Of a DNA stretch of 64,000 nucleotides, positions 54,769 to 62,657 are shown piece after piece. Each line of letters starts with the position of its first letter. Within the stretch, counting starts at the first letter, position 1. The DNA is from Chitinophaga filiformis. Its GTDB lineage: Bacteria > Bacteroidota > Bacteroidia > Chitinophagales > Chitinophagaceae. Location: positions 1 through 64,000 of the forward strand of contig NZ_FNBN01000014.1 of the NCBI RefSeq assembly GCF_900102545.1. Reading direction: 5' to 3'. The position numbers and the translations under genes were made by a program. The notes beneath the pieces are model-generated. The model saw only the letters and a program-made list of their open reading frames with translations, was not told the DNA's origin and ran no database searches.

Positions 54769-54801
54769 TTTGGCGATTTAAATTGTTCTCCTATATCTTT
54801 G
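54769..54801 (+). promoter_or_regulatory. Promoter of the SAM riboswitch transcript
   Basis: TTTG at 54769-54772 and TATCTTTG at 54794-54801 with a 21-bp spacer match the Bacteroidota -33/-7 consensus. Transcription should start near 54806, just before the riboswitch. Confidence 0.8.
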
Positions 54802-54819
54802 CATCAGTTCTTTAAGTTT

Positions 54820-54928
54820 CTTATCAAGAAAGGCAGAGGGAAATGGCCCTGCGAAGCCTTAGCAACCACCCGGTTCCACCAGACCGGAAAGGTGCTACAT
54901 CCAGCCCGCTAATAGCGGGAAAGATAAG
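54820..54928 (+). ncRNA. SAM-I (S-box) riboswitch
   Basis: The leader has the S-box core: P1 5' strand CTTATC (54820-54825) and 3' strand GATAAG (54923-54928); AGAAAGGCAGAGGG, then TGGCCCTGCGAAGCC (P2 and kink-turn side), TTAGCAACC, a P3 hairpin (CCGGTTCCACCAGACCGG), AAGGTGCTACATCCAGC and a short P4 hairpin (CCCGCTAATAGCGGG). It binds S-adenosylmethionine and here should favour termination at 54961-54994 when SAM is high. It controls the metB-like gene at 55096. Assignment as SAM-I by consensus; not tested against a covariance model. Confidence 0.92.
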
Positions 54929-54960
54929 TCAGTAGGTTTGATCTATTTTACTTGAAATAT

Positions 54961-54994
54961 AAAAAACTCACCTGGCTCCCAGGTGAGTTTTTTT
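54961..54994 (+). terminator. Riboswitch-linked intrinsic terminator
   Basis: ACTCACCTGG (54966-54975) and CCAGGTGAGT (54979-54988) form a perfect 10-bp stem with a CTC loop, extended by five A-T pairs, and followed by a T-run to 54994. Its position between the SAM riboswitch and the gene start fits transcriptional control. Confidence 0.92.
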
Positions 54995-55095
54995 ATTTTA
55001 ATTACTTCCTGCCACTATCTGCCATCTCTTTGATAAGTTCCTCATAAGGACCTGTTTAATCAACAATTATCATCAAACTCAAAAACAAAAAAGAG

Positions 55096-56268
55096 ATGAG
55101 CACAATCACACAACTGATCCATTCTATTCCCGTAGATCCACAGACAGGCGCAATTGCTGTACCTATTTACCAGACCTCTACTTTCGTACAGGACGCACCG
55201 GGTGTAAACAAGGGCTATGACTATGCAAGGACCAACAATCCTACGCGCGAAACACTGGAGAAAATAGCTGCAGGACTGGAAGGCGGCGCTACCGGTATTG
55301 CTTTCTCCAGCGGACTGGCAGCCATTGACGCTATTATAAAACTGCTGCAGTATGGTGATGAAATTGTTGCAGTAGATGATATCTACGGAGGGGCTTTCCG
55401 GTTATTCAACAAAGTGTATGATAAATTCGGCATCAAGGTGACTTATGTAGATACCTCAGATGTGCAGGCTGTCTTCAACGCTATTACGCCAGCCACTAAA
55501 CTGATATGGCTGGAAACACCCACTAATCCTACACTAAAGATATCCGATATTGCTGCCATTGCGAAGATCGCTGCCGCCAGCAAATGCCTGTTTTGTGTGG
55601 ATAATACTTTCGCATCTCCGGTGTTGCAACAGCCCCTGGCGCTTGGTGCGGATATAGTGGTACATAGCGCTACCAAATACCTGGGAGGTCATAGCGACCT
55701 TATTGCTGGTCTGGTAGTGACAAAAACGCCTGAACTGGGAGCAGCCATCAAATTCTATCAGAATGCCTGTGGTGCAGTTCTCTCACCATTCGATAGTTTC
55801 CTGCTGATCCGTGGTATAGAGACAGTGCACCTGCGTGTACGGCAACACTGCGCCAATGCCCAGGCAATTGCAGAATACCTGGAACAGCATCCGCTGGTGG
55901 ATAAGGTATATTATCCCGGTCTGGCCAGTCACCCGGGTCATGACATCGCGAAAAAACAATCCAAAGGGTTCGGCGGCATTGTTTCCTTCACTTTCAAGGA
56001 CGATACCGAGGCAACAGCGCAGGCTTTTGTGACTGGCACCCAATATTTTAAGCTGGCGGAAAGCCTGGGAGGTGTTAAAAGTTTGTTATGTCATCCGGCC
56101 AGCATGACCCATAAATCCATCCCTGATGAAAAGCGGAGAGCCGCCGGGGTGGCGGATAGTCTGGTCCGTTTGTCGGTAGGACTGGAGGAGCCGGAAGACC
56201 TCCTTTCAGACCTCGATCTTGCCTTTCATAAAATTCAACAGGCGACCGGGTCCGTTTTAAGTTTATAG
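55096..56268 (+). CDS. metB: Cystathionine gamma-synthase/trans-sulfuration PLP enzyme
   Basis: 390 aa of the Cys/Met metabolism PLP family. Motifs: TGAIAVPIYQTSTFVQDAPG, YDYARTNNPTRETLEKIAAG, IWLETPTNPTLK, CVDNTFASPVLQQPLALGAD, and SATKYLGGHSDLIAG with the PLP Lys at residue 194. It makes cystathionine from an activated homoserine and cysteine; the closely related cystathionine beta/gamma-lyase and O-succinylhomoserine sulfhydrylase cannot be excluded by sequence alone. Control by a SAM riboswitch supports a biosynthetic role in methionine supply. Confidence 0.88.
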   Translation: MSTITQLIHSIPVDPQTGAIAVPIYQTSTFVQDAPGVNKGYDYARTNNPTRETLEKIAAGLEGGATGIAFSSGLAAIDAIIKLLQYGDEIVAVDDIYGGAFRLFNKVYDKFGIKVTYVDTSDVQAVFNAITPATKLIWLETPTNPTLKISDIAAIAKIAAASKCLFCVDNTFASPVLQQPLALGADIVVHSATKYLGGHSDLIAGLVVTKTPELGAAIKFYQNACGAVLSPFDSFLLIRGIETVHLRVRQHCANAQAIAEYLEQHPLVDKVYYPGLASHPGHDIAKKQSKGFGGIVSFTFKDDTEATAQAFVTGTQYFKLAESLGGVKSLLCHPASMTHKSIPDEKRRAAGVADSLVRLSVGLEEPEDLLSDLDLAFHKIQQATGSVLSL

Positions 56269-56276
56269 TTTCGTAG

Positions 56277-56306
56277 TTTGCAGTTTCTGGATCGATAAAC
56301 TGCAAA
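56277..56306. repeat. Perfect 10-bp inverted repeat
   Basis: TTTGCAGTTT (56277-56286) and AAACTGCAAA (56297-56306), 10-nt loop, between the metB-like and amidohydrolase genes, 10 bp before the ATG of the latter. It may terminate the metB transcript or act on initiation of the next gene. Confidence 0.7.
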
Positions 56307-56316
56307 TTGCGTAACT

Positions 56317-57627
56317 ATGCTAAAACGTGTATTTTTCAGTGTTTGCCTTTCCGCTATATGTTACTACACTTATGCCCAGGACAACACTTCCTTTATACTC
56401 AAAGATATTACCCTGATTGACGGGAGCGGGGCTGAACCCCGTTCTCATGTCAGTCTGGTGGTCACCGAAGACACCATTGCTGCGATATTACCCGCAGGCA
56501 CAAACTATCCCGTCAAAGGTGCTGAAGAAATAGATGGTCAGGGTATGACAGTGATGCCACTATTGGTGAACGCCCATGCCCATGTTGGACTACTAAAAGG
56601 TACCACTATTGCCGCCGCCAATTATACCCCGGAAAATGTGAACCGCCATCTGATGCAATATCTGGAGTATGGTGTGGGAACAATATTGAGCCTGGGTACC
56701 GATCAGGCATCCGCCTTCATTTTTCAGGATGCGTCCCGCATAGGCATGCTCCCCGGCGCTTCTTTTTATACTGCCGGATATGGTTTTGGTGCTCCCAAAG
56801 GAGTACCTCCTGTTGCATTCGGTCCGAGTATACTGCGCCCTGTAAATGCAGATCAGGCCTTACAGGATATGCGCCGCCTCGCTACATTGAAACCAGACTT
56901 TGTCAAGATCTGGGTAGATGGAGAACCCCGTATGCTTCCTGAGATCTACCATGCTATTATTACAGAAGCACATGCGCATAATATAAAAGTAGCCGCACAT
57001 GTATACTACCTCGAAGATGCCCGTAAACTGGTAGATGCAGGTGTCGATGTGCTGGCCCATAGTATCAGGGACCAGGAAGTAGATGATTCCCTGATCATAG
57101 CCATGAAACAGAAGAATGTCTGTTATATTCCCACCCTTTGCATTGAAGAATTCGGTTTTGCTTATGCCACTTTGCCGGGATGGTTTGCCGATCCTTTTTT
57201 TCTCCGTTCCCTGGAGCCAGGCGTAGAAGATATGCTGAAAAGCGATGATTACCGTAAACAACAGGAGAGTGAAAGGGAGCGTAAAATAAAGTCTCTCCAG
57301 ATTGCTTCCCGGAATCTCCATAAAATGGATAGCGCAGGCATTAAGATCGTTATGGGCACAGACTCAGGTGCACAGCCTGTAAGAGCTATCGGCTTTTCTG
57401 AACATATGGAACTGCAGCTGATGACAGAAGCCGGCATCCCACCTTTAAAAGTGATCAAATATGCTACGTATAACGGAGCCGCTATGTTGGGAATAGAAGG
57501 CCGGACAGGTAGCCTGCTGCCTGGTAAAAAGGCCGACTTTATGGTGCTTGACGCGGATCCTTTGCAGGATATCAGGGCCACACGCAGTATCAAAGCTATT
57601 TATAAGAACGGGAAACAGATACAGTAA
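56317..57627 (+). CDS. Exported amidohydrolase-family protein
   Basis: 436 aa. Signal peptide MLKRVFFSVCLSAICYYTYA. The metal-dependent TIM barrel includes the HxH motif NAHAHVG (H87, H89), FVKIWVDGEPR, VAAHVYYLEDARKLVDAGVD, VLAHS and MGTDSGAQPV (D349), and closes with GSLLPGKKADFMVLDADPL. This is the imidazolonepropionase-/prolidase-like amidohydrolase subgroup. The Lys replaced in some binuclear members appears as K in FVKIW. Reaction and substrate are unknown. It is 39 bp before the YdcF-like gene, so an operon is likely. Confidence 0.88.
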   Translation: MLKRVFFSVCLSAICYYTYAQDNTSFILKDITLIDGSGAEPRSHVSLVVTEDTIAAILPAGTNYPVKGAEEIDGQGMTVMPLLVNAHAHVGLLKGTTIAAANYTPENVNRHLMQYLEYGVGTILSLGTDQASAFIFQDASRIGMLPGASFYTAGYGFGAPKGVPPVAFGPSILRPVNADQALQDMRRLATLKPDFVKIWVDGEPRMLPEIYHAIITEAHAHNIKVAAHVYYLEDARKLVDAGVDVLAHSIRDQEVDDSLIIAMKQKNVCYIPTLCIEEFGFAYATLPGWFADPFFLRSLEPGVEDMLKSDDYRKQQESERERKIKSLQIASRNLHKMDSAGIKIVMGTDSGAQPVRAIGFSEHMELQLMTEAGIPPLKVIKYATYNGAAMLGIEGRTGSLLPGKKADFMVLDADPLQDIRATRSIKAIYKNGKQIQ

Positions 57628-57666
57628 TCTAAACTAAGGTGCAGCCAACGCGCCGGGGGAAAAAAT

Positions 57667-58971
57667 ATGAGATCAGTAGTAAACATGAGCCTATGCATGT
57701 TATTGTGCCTGGTTACATTGACCGCACAATCACAGCGCAGAAAGACAACAAGAAGTAAATCCAAAGCAAGAACAACAAAGACGGCTAAGAGCACAAAGAC
57801 CGTTGCACCCTCTTACACCACTGCACAGCAGGTACAGATGAGGAAATCATTCTACCTGTTATACCTGCTGGAAAGGAAGGGAGATGCACACGATGCGATT
57901 GTAAAAGACGCTGTATTTAACCAGATAGCAAAAGATAGACAGGCTCGTTTAACAGCTGCCTATAGCCAGTGTGGAGATGCCGCCTGTATTGGTAAAGCGC
58001 TTGAATGGACAGCAGACGAGATCCAGGAGGTAGGTGAGGAATTCAAAAGACTGGCAGTCAGTAATGCTGATGTAGCAGAAACAGTGCAGCGCCTCAAAGT
58101 CGTTGATCGCTATCCGTTATATACAGAGAGTTCTGATACCGCCTTTATCCGAAAGGCATGGCAGGATGTAGCCGCTGGCATTAATCATATCTGCAAAGTA
58201 TATCTCGAGGGTGTTCCTCCCCGTTATCCGAGGATCGATTCCATCTCTTTCAGGCCTTCTGATCCTGCATTCGTAAAACAGGTGAAAACAGCCGTGCAGC
58301 AGATTATGGCAGTGGGAACAGGTAATGCCTTCTACAGACAGCCCTTACTGGGATCATTGAAAGCACTGGAAATCAATGGCAGGGACGAGGCTACCCGTTA
58401 TGAGCCTTTATACAAAGGTGAGAATGCTGCCGCCTTCGCCAAGTCCAGAAGGATGAACTGGAATGCCTATCGCTTCAGCTCTATTATGGTGCCTGGAAGC
58501 GGTCCCGGAAAGGCAGGACAATCTATGGACAGCATGGGGATGTTCCGTTGCAAGCTGGCGGCAGAACAGTATCGCGATAATGTGGCTCCTTTTATCATCG
58601 TATCAGGAGGCCATGTGCATCCTTACAAGACGCCTTTCTGCGAAGCAATTGAGATGAAGAAATATATGGTGAGCAAGTTAGGCATCCCGGACAGCGCGGT
58701 GATCATTGAGCCACATGCAAGGCATACCACGACGAACATCCGTAATGCCGTGAGACTGGTATACCTGTTCAATATGCCAGCCTCCAAACCAATGCTGATC
58801 GTATCAGATTCATTCCAGTCGCTCGCTATTGAAAAGATGGCAGCCCGCTTCATCAATGAAATAGGCTATCTGCCTTACACAGGACTGGAAAGAAAGGCGA
58901 CCACAGAAAATATTATACTACCGGATCTGAAAGCCTGGCAACAGGATCCTGAAGATCCTCTCGATCCTTAA
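57667..58971 (+). CDS. DUF218/YdcF-like exported protein with basic N-terminal linker
   Basis: 434 aa. Signal peptide MRSVVNMSLCMLLCLVTLTA, then a very basic, Thr/Lys/Arg-rich linker (about residues 24-45, for example RRKTTRSKSKARTTKTAKST) and a helical part (about 55-235). The DUF218 domain (about 265-420) shows SIMVPGSGPG, GMFRCKLAAEQYRD, APFIIVSGGHVHPY and IPDSAVIIEPHARHTTTNIR, as in YdcF/SanA proteins linked to envelope integrity. The 3' end overlaps the convergent symporter gene by 59 bp. Confidence 0.82.
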   Translation: MRSVVNMSLCMLLCLVTLTAQSQRRKTTRSKSKARTTKTAKSTKTVAPSYTTAQQVQMRKSFYLLYLLERKGDAHDAIVKDAVFNQIAKDRQARLTAAYSQCGDAACIGKALEWTADEIQEVGEEFKRLAVSNADVAETVQRLKVVDRYPLYTESSDTAFIRKAWQDVAAGINHICKVYLEGVPPRYPRIDSISFRPSDPAFVKQVKTAVQQIMAVGTGNAFYRQPLLGSLKALEINGRDEATRYEPLYKGENAAAFAKSRRMNWNAYRFSSIMVPGSGPGKAGQSMDSMGMFRCKLAAEQYRDNVAPFIIVSGGHVHPYKTPFCEAIEMKKYMVSKLGIPDSAVIIEPHARHTTTNIRNAVRLVYLFNMPASKPMLIVSDSFQSLAIEKMAARFINEIGYLPYTGLERKATTENIILPDLKAWQQDPEDPLDP

Positions 58972-60175
58972 GCCAACGGCGTCCTTTCATGACCCTGGTC
59001 ACCATCATGGCCGCTACTGTATCGCCGGTAGCATTCAGGATGGTGGCCAGCGGATCTACCAGGGTACCGATCACCATCACTGCAGGAAGCGCTTCTATTG
59101 GGAAGCCGTATACGGACATCACCAACAATTCCCCGATATACCCACCGTTAGGAATTCCTCCCTCCACAATACTAACGATCACTGTTACTCCTAACGCAAG
59201 TAATACTGTGTCCACGCCTGTCAGCGGACGATGGAACATGGCAAAAACAACACCTATTTTTACTATCGAAGAGATGCTGGAACCGTCTTTATGGAGGGTA
59301 CCCCCCAATGGCACGACCACATTCCCGATATGTTCCGGAATACCCATACGCTGTGCAGCTACCAGGTTGGCAGGTATAGTAGCGATACTGCTACAGGACC
59401 CCAGTGCCGTAAAAGTAGGCACAAGGTTATTCTTCCAGTAGATCTTCACCCCGGCCATTCCTCCGGCAAGGAAAGCATATACGCTGAATATTACGATGAA
59501 ATAGAATAATCCGAAGCCATAATACAGTGCCATTGAACTGGCATAGGTACCAAAGAGCTCAGGGCCTAGCGTACCTACCTGGTATGCGAAATAAGCGCCC
59601 AGACCTATGGGTCCCAGCAGCATGATAATGTTCAGCAATTGTTTCATGACTTCGTTGCCCGAGTTGAGGAAATTACGGAAGGCTTTACCGTATTCTCCCG
59701 CCTTCAATGCAGCAAATCCCACCAGGGCGGAGAAGATGAGGAAGGGTAACATATTCTTCCGCGACAGCAGCTCATAAAATTCTCCTACAGTCAGCAAGCG
59801 GGTGATTTGCTCTCCCGGTCCTGCGGTCTTTACTTCCTCCAGAACAGTAGAACCAGTGGTCACTGCCTGTAAAGGAAAGAACCAGATAGCGACGATCGTA
59901 AGGAAGGCCGATATGAGAACGGTGCCGACGAATACCAGTCCCATAACAGACATCACCCTACCCAGTTTCTGACTGGGATCAACATTGGCAATAGCTGAAG
60001 CAATGGCAAAGAATACCAGCGGTATAACAGCCGTAAAAAGAAGGTTCAGAAATATATCGCCTATCGGTTTGATCACTTCTACCTGTTTTCCGAAGATCAG
60101 TCCCAGGATGCTGCCGGCGATAATTCCACCTAACAGCAGTAGCAGGCTGCTATAATTTTTAAGTATGGTCCGCAT
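58913..60175 (-). CDS. Dicarboxylate/amino acid:cation symporter (SDF/DAACS family)
   Basis: 420 aa, about eight helices plus re-entrant loops. Motifs of the family: LNLLFTAVIPLVFFAIASAI, LGSCSSIATIPANLVAAQRM (serine-rich hairpin HP1), VVPLGGTLHKDGSSISSIVK and MVIGTLVDPLATILNATGDT (binding residues in TM8). It transports C4-dicarboxylates, glutamate or aspartate with Na+ or H+. The start at 60175 lies just after a TATATTTG -7 box on the minus strand. Its 3' end overlaps the YdcF-like gene by 59 bp. Confidence 0.93.
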   Translation of the reverse strand: MRTILKNYSSLLLLLGGIIAGSILGLIFGKQVEVIKPIGDIFLNLLFTAVIPLVFFAIASAIANVDPSQKLGRVMSVMGLVFVGTVLISAFLTIVAIWFFPLQAVTTGSTVLEEVKTAGPGEQITRLLTVGEFYELLSRKNMLPFLIFSALVGFAALKAGEYGKAFRNFLNSGNEVMKQLLNIIMLLGPIGLGAYFAYQVGTLGPELFGTYASSMALYYGFGLFYFIVIFSVYAFLAGGMAGVKIYWKNNLVPTFTALGSCSSIATIPANLVAAQRMGIPEHIGNVVVPLGGTLHKDGSSISSIVKIGVVFAMFHRPLTGVDTVLLALGVTVIVSIVEGGIPNGGYIGELLVMSVYGFPIEALPAVMVIGTLVDPLATILNATGDTVAAMMVTRVMKGRRWLKDREDLQDPVARLSDPVV

Positions 60176-60179
60176 GGCT

Positions 60180-60187
60180 CAAATATA
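60180..60187 (-). promoter_or_regulatory. -7 box of the symporter gene
   Basis: TATATTTG on the minus strand (60187-60180) is an exact -7 match. The ATG begins only 5 bases after it, so the transcript would be leaderless or nearly so. No clear TTTG -33 element is seen. Confidence 0.5.
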
Positions 60188-60220
60188 TTGAAAAGTCCAC
60201 TTTATAAGATGTTTTGTCCA

Positions 60221-60251
60221 TTTGTTGCGGGTAGGTGCATAAATATCTTTG
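60221..60251 (+). promoter_or_regulatory. Promoter of the DODA-type dioxygenase gene
   Basis: TTTG (60221-60224) and TATCTTTG (60244-60251) with a 19-bp spacer exactly match the Bacteroidota -33/-7 consensus. The ATG at 60259 is 8 bases past the -7 box, implying a 5' leader of only a few nucleotides. Confidence 0.8.
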
Positions 60252-60258
60252 CGTTAGT

Positions 60259-61140
60259 ATGAACAGGAAGGATTTTCTGGCTGCAATGGCCGTTTTGCCT
60301 GTAGGAGGATTATATATGCAATTACAAGAACTGGGGAAGATCACCCGTGATTATCAGCGTACTACGTTGATGCCGGCAATGTTTATCGGACATGGTAACC
60401 CGATGAATGCCCTTTACGACAATGCTTTCACCCGCCGGCTGAAAGAGATGGGGGAATCAGTAAAACAATTACCTAACGCTATATTGGTAGTATCTGCACA
60501 TTGGTTGACGAGGGGCACACATGTGCTGACCGCCAGCAGGCCCGCTACAATACATGACTTCGGAGGCTTTCCGCAGGCTTTGCATGATGTGCAGTATCCC
60601 GCTCCGGGAGCACCGGAATTAGCCCGTGAAACGGCTAAGCTGATCACAAGCACCCAGGTGGTGGAGGATGATCAATGGGGATTGGACCATGGCACATGGA
60701 CGGTACTGAAACACATGTACCCTGAAGCCAATATTCCCGTGTTTCAGCTTAGCATTGACTATTACAAGCCGCCGGCCTATCATTTTCAGCTGGCGCAGGA
60801 GCTGAGAGAACTCCGTAAGAGGGGAGTGCTTATTGTAGGTAGTGGCAATCTTGTCCATAACCTGAGAAGGATCAGCTTCGACGATAAGGCGGTTCCTTTT
60901 GACTGGGCACTGGAATTTGATGCCACCGTAAAAAGTAAGGTAGAGCAGCGTGCATTTGACGATCTGCTGCACTATGAAAGGCTGGGAGAGGCGGCAAAGC
61001 TATCCGTTCCTACGCCTGATCACTATTTCCCTTTCATTTACGGGCTCGGCCTGGCTGAGCAGGACGAGGAGATCAGGTTCACCTATGAGGAGATCCAGAA
61101 TGGTAGCATCAGTATGCGCTGTTTCCAGGTAGGAGAGTAG
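60259..61140 (+). CDS. ygiD: LigB-type extradiol dioxygenase, DODA-like (YgiD)
   Basis: 293 aa. Core as in 4,5-DOPA dioxygenases: MPAMFIGHGNPMNALYDNAF (H45), ILVVSAHWLTRGTHVLTA, IHDFGGFPQALHDVQYPAPG, WGLDHGTWTVLKHMYPEANI and VLIVGSGNLVHNLRRISFDD. Zinc- or iron-ligand His residues are all present. Residues 1-36 are an extra N-terminal segment (MNRKDFLAAMAVLPVGGLYM) that resembles a Tat-type signal (NRKDFL), so the protein could be exported; most YgiD proteins start at the MPA region. Followed by a strong terminator. Confidence 0.88.
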   Translation: MNRKDFLAAMAVLPVGGLYMQLQELGKITRDYQRTTLMPAMFIGHGNPMNALYDNAFTRRLKEMGESVKQLPNAILVVSAHWLTRGTHVLTASRPATIHDFGGFPQALHDVQYPAPGAPELARETAKLITSTQVVEDDQWGLDHGTWTVLKHMYPEANIPVFQLSIDYYKPPAYHFQLAQELRELRKRGVLIVGSGNLVHNLRRISFDDKAVPFDWALEFDATVKSKVEQRAFDDLLHYERLGEAAKLSVPTPDHYFPFIYGLGLAEQDEEIRFTYEEIQNGSISMRCFQVGE

Positions 61141-61163
61141 ATACAAAACATCAGCATATAAAG

Positions 61164-61212
61164 GTCCATAGGCAACAGCCATAAAACGGGTTGTTGTCTA
61201 TGGGCTTTTTTT
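61164..61212 (+). terminator. Intrinsic terminator
   Basis: GTCCATAGGCAACA (61164-61177) pairs with TGTTGTCTATGGGC (61192-61205), two wobbles, followed by seven Ts. Confidence 0.9.
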
Positions 61213-61237
61213 ATGTTCCAAAGAAGTGAAAAATATA

Positions 61238-61254
61238 ATTGTAAATTTGACATT
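61238..61254. promoter_or_regulatory. AraR-like operator site 1
   Basis: ATTGTAAATTTGACATT matches the 62542-62558 site at 16 of 17 positions and the araB-upstream site in its conserved ends (ATTGT...TTGACA.T). No gene starts within 600 bp downstream, so it may control a lost gene or the distant HAD gene. Confidence 0.6.
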
Positions 61255-61548
61255 TATCATTAAATTGCATGAGATAGCAATTACGTTTACCAAGAATTGC
61301 TCATCTGGATGTTCCACTGTTATGCTATTTATCCGGCAGGTGATGTGTCGTCTGACAGATCGCTTACAGCGCTGCTTTCGTAAAGCCGGATCTGTTTTCC
61401 TGTCTGCGTGGTGTTGATTGTGCGGGGTACACGGGTTTACCATAGAAAATGTTTCTGCGAACTGCATGCAAAATCCAGTAATTTTTGCCGCATGCGGTCG
61501 ATTCAATAACGTGAACTAGATCGCGAGGGTCGAACTCATTCGACCTTC

Positions 61549-61598
61549 TTTTTTTTCCGGTTTCCGGAAAAAAAAGCCCGGGGTTTCACCCCGCGCTA
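61549..61598. repeat. Palindrome plus GC-rich hairpin
   Basis: TTTTTTTTCCGG (61549-61560) and CCGGAAAAAAAA (61564-61575) form a 12-bp perfect palindrome with a TTT loop. Directly after it, AGCCCGGGG (61575-61583) and CCCCGCGCT (61589-61597) form a hairpin with a TTTCA loop. This resembles a REP-type element. Confidence 0.75.
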
Positions 61599-61619
61599 CA
61601 AACACTGTGGCTCCTGACG

Positions 61620-61765
61620 GAGCCAATTGTTGCGAATGATTGCATAGGATGGATTCCCGAGCTAATTGTAGCGAATAATCCAATAGAAGGGATTTCTCCG
61701 GACGCTATTGTTGCGAATAATCCAATAGAATGCATTTTCCCGAAATCTATTACCATGGGCGATCC
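61620..61765. repeat. 39/42-bp imperfect tandem repeats
   Basis: A TTGTxGCGAATAATCCAATA core starts at 61627, 61666 and 61708, and a truncated unit at 61750; periods are 39, 42 and 42 bp. On the minus strand the repeats read through as about 14-residue units (GLFATIASGEIPSI / GLFATISSGIHPMQ / SFATIGS). Period divisible by 3, but the reading frame has no other gene-like property. Confidence 0.75.
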
Positions 61766-61846
61766 CATTTGGGGATAAATCAGCATATCCGACAAACTAA
61801 ACAAATAAGCATAAAATAGGGACTACTCCACAGCTATTTAATTTAT

Positions 61847-61854
61847 TAGCTTTG
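61847..61854 (+). promoter_or_regulatory. -7 box of the HAD gene
   Basis: TAGCTTTG is an exact TAnnTTTG match, 26 bases before the ATG at 61881. No clear -33 element 19-21 bp upstream. Confidence 0.5.
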
Positions 61855-61880
61855 AGCCGCTAAAATTGTAAAACAGGCAT

Positions 61881-62531
61881 ATGAAAAAGGCATTTATATT
61901 TGACATGAACGGCACTATGATCGACGATATGGCGTATCATCTGGAAGGCTGGTATAATACACTGACTGAGCTGGGCGCGGGTTTGAGCCGGGAGGCGGTA
62001 AAGAAGGAGATGTATGGTAAAAACCAGGAATTGCTGGTCCGTGTGTTTGGAAAGGACCGTTTTACAGCAGCAGAGATGGATACATTATCCCTCGAGAAGG
62101 AGAAACGCTACCAGGCGGCTTACCTTCCCCATCTGCAGCTGATACCGGGCCTGCAGGCATTCCTGGAGGCTGCTGAGAAGGAGGGGATCCCCATGGGGAT
62201 AGGCACTGCGGCCATTCCTTTTAACGTTGACTTCGCGTTGGATAATCTGCATATACGCCACTTTTTCAAGAGTATTATTACCGCTAATGATGTAACCACC
62301 AGCAAACCACATCCCGAAGTATTTCTGAAGGCAGCAGAAGAACTGGGTGTAAATCCTGCTTCATGTATTGTGTTTGAAGATGCGCCTAAAGGTGTAGAAG
62401 CGGCTGCCAATGCAGGTATGAAGGCGGTAGTACTTACCACTATGCACACCCGTGAGGAGTTCAGCGACTACGATAATATCATCACTTTTATACCCGATTA
62501 TAGTACCTTAACTCCCGCTCAATTATTCTGA
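61881..62531 (+). CDS. HAD-family phosphatase/beta-phosphoglucomutase-like
   Basis: 216 aa. Motif I KKAFIFDMNGTMID (nucleophile DxN variant: Asp8 with Asn in the second position, DMNG), a helical cap, motif II GIGTAA (Thr) and motif III/IV TSKPHPEVFLKAAEELGVNP, FEDAPKGVEAAANAGMKAV. The second Asp of the DxD pair is Asn, which usually lowers phosphatase activity or changes the reaction. Sugar-phosphate substrate is likely given the neighbouring araR/araB-like genes. Confidence 0.85.
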   Translation: MKKAFIFDMNGTMIDDMAYHLEGWYNTLTELGAGLSREAVKKEMYGKNQELLVRVFGKDRFTAAEMDTLSLEKEKRYQAAYLPHLQLIPGLQAFLEAAEKEGIPMGIGTAAIPFNVDFALDNLHIRHFFKSIITANDVTTSKPHPEVFLKAAEELGVNPASCIVFEDAPKGVEAAANAGMKAVVLTTMHTREEFSDYDNIITFIPDYSTLTPAQLF

Positions 62532-62541
62532 GAAAAAAATA

Positions 62542-62558
62542 ATTGTAAAGTTGACATT
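62542..62558. promoter_or_regulatory. AraR-like operator site 2 (upstream of the Nudix regulator)
   Basis: ATTGTAAAGTTGACATT, 99 bp before the regulator's ATG at 62658. It differs from site 1 at a single base. Position suggests autoregulation. Confidence 0.65.
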
Positions 62559-62657
62559 TAAAGTTCTATCTTGTGTAGAAATAAACAGTCTGTGAGTCAA
62601 AAAGCTGGCAATGTCAACAGGGAGTTTTATATTAGCGGAATTAAACTCCTGGATAGT

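Larger units (their letters stand above)
61213..61880. other. Gene-free region with operator-like site and REP-like repeats
   Basis: After the dioxygenase terminator there is no supported gene until 61881. The block holds an AraR-like site (61238-61254), a stretch of unassigned sequence (61260-61545) with only short unconvincing frames, a poly-T/CCGG palindrome (61549-61575), a GC hairpin (61576-61598), tandem repeats (61620-61765) and a -7 box for the HAD gene (61847-61854). Confidence 0.6.

Noticed and set aside
61198-61506. 102-codon minus-strand frame and 63-codon plus-strand frame over the first AraR-like site
   Set aside because: Overlap a terminator and an operator-like site, Cys/His-rich random composition, no relatives recognised.
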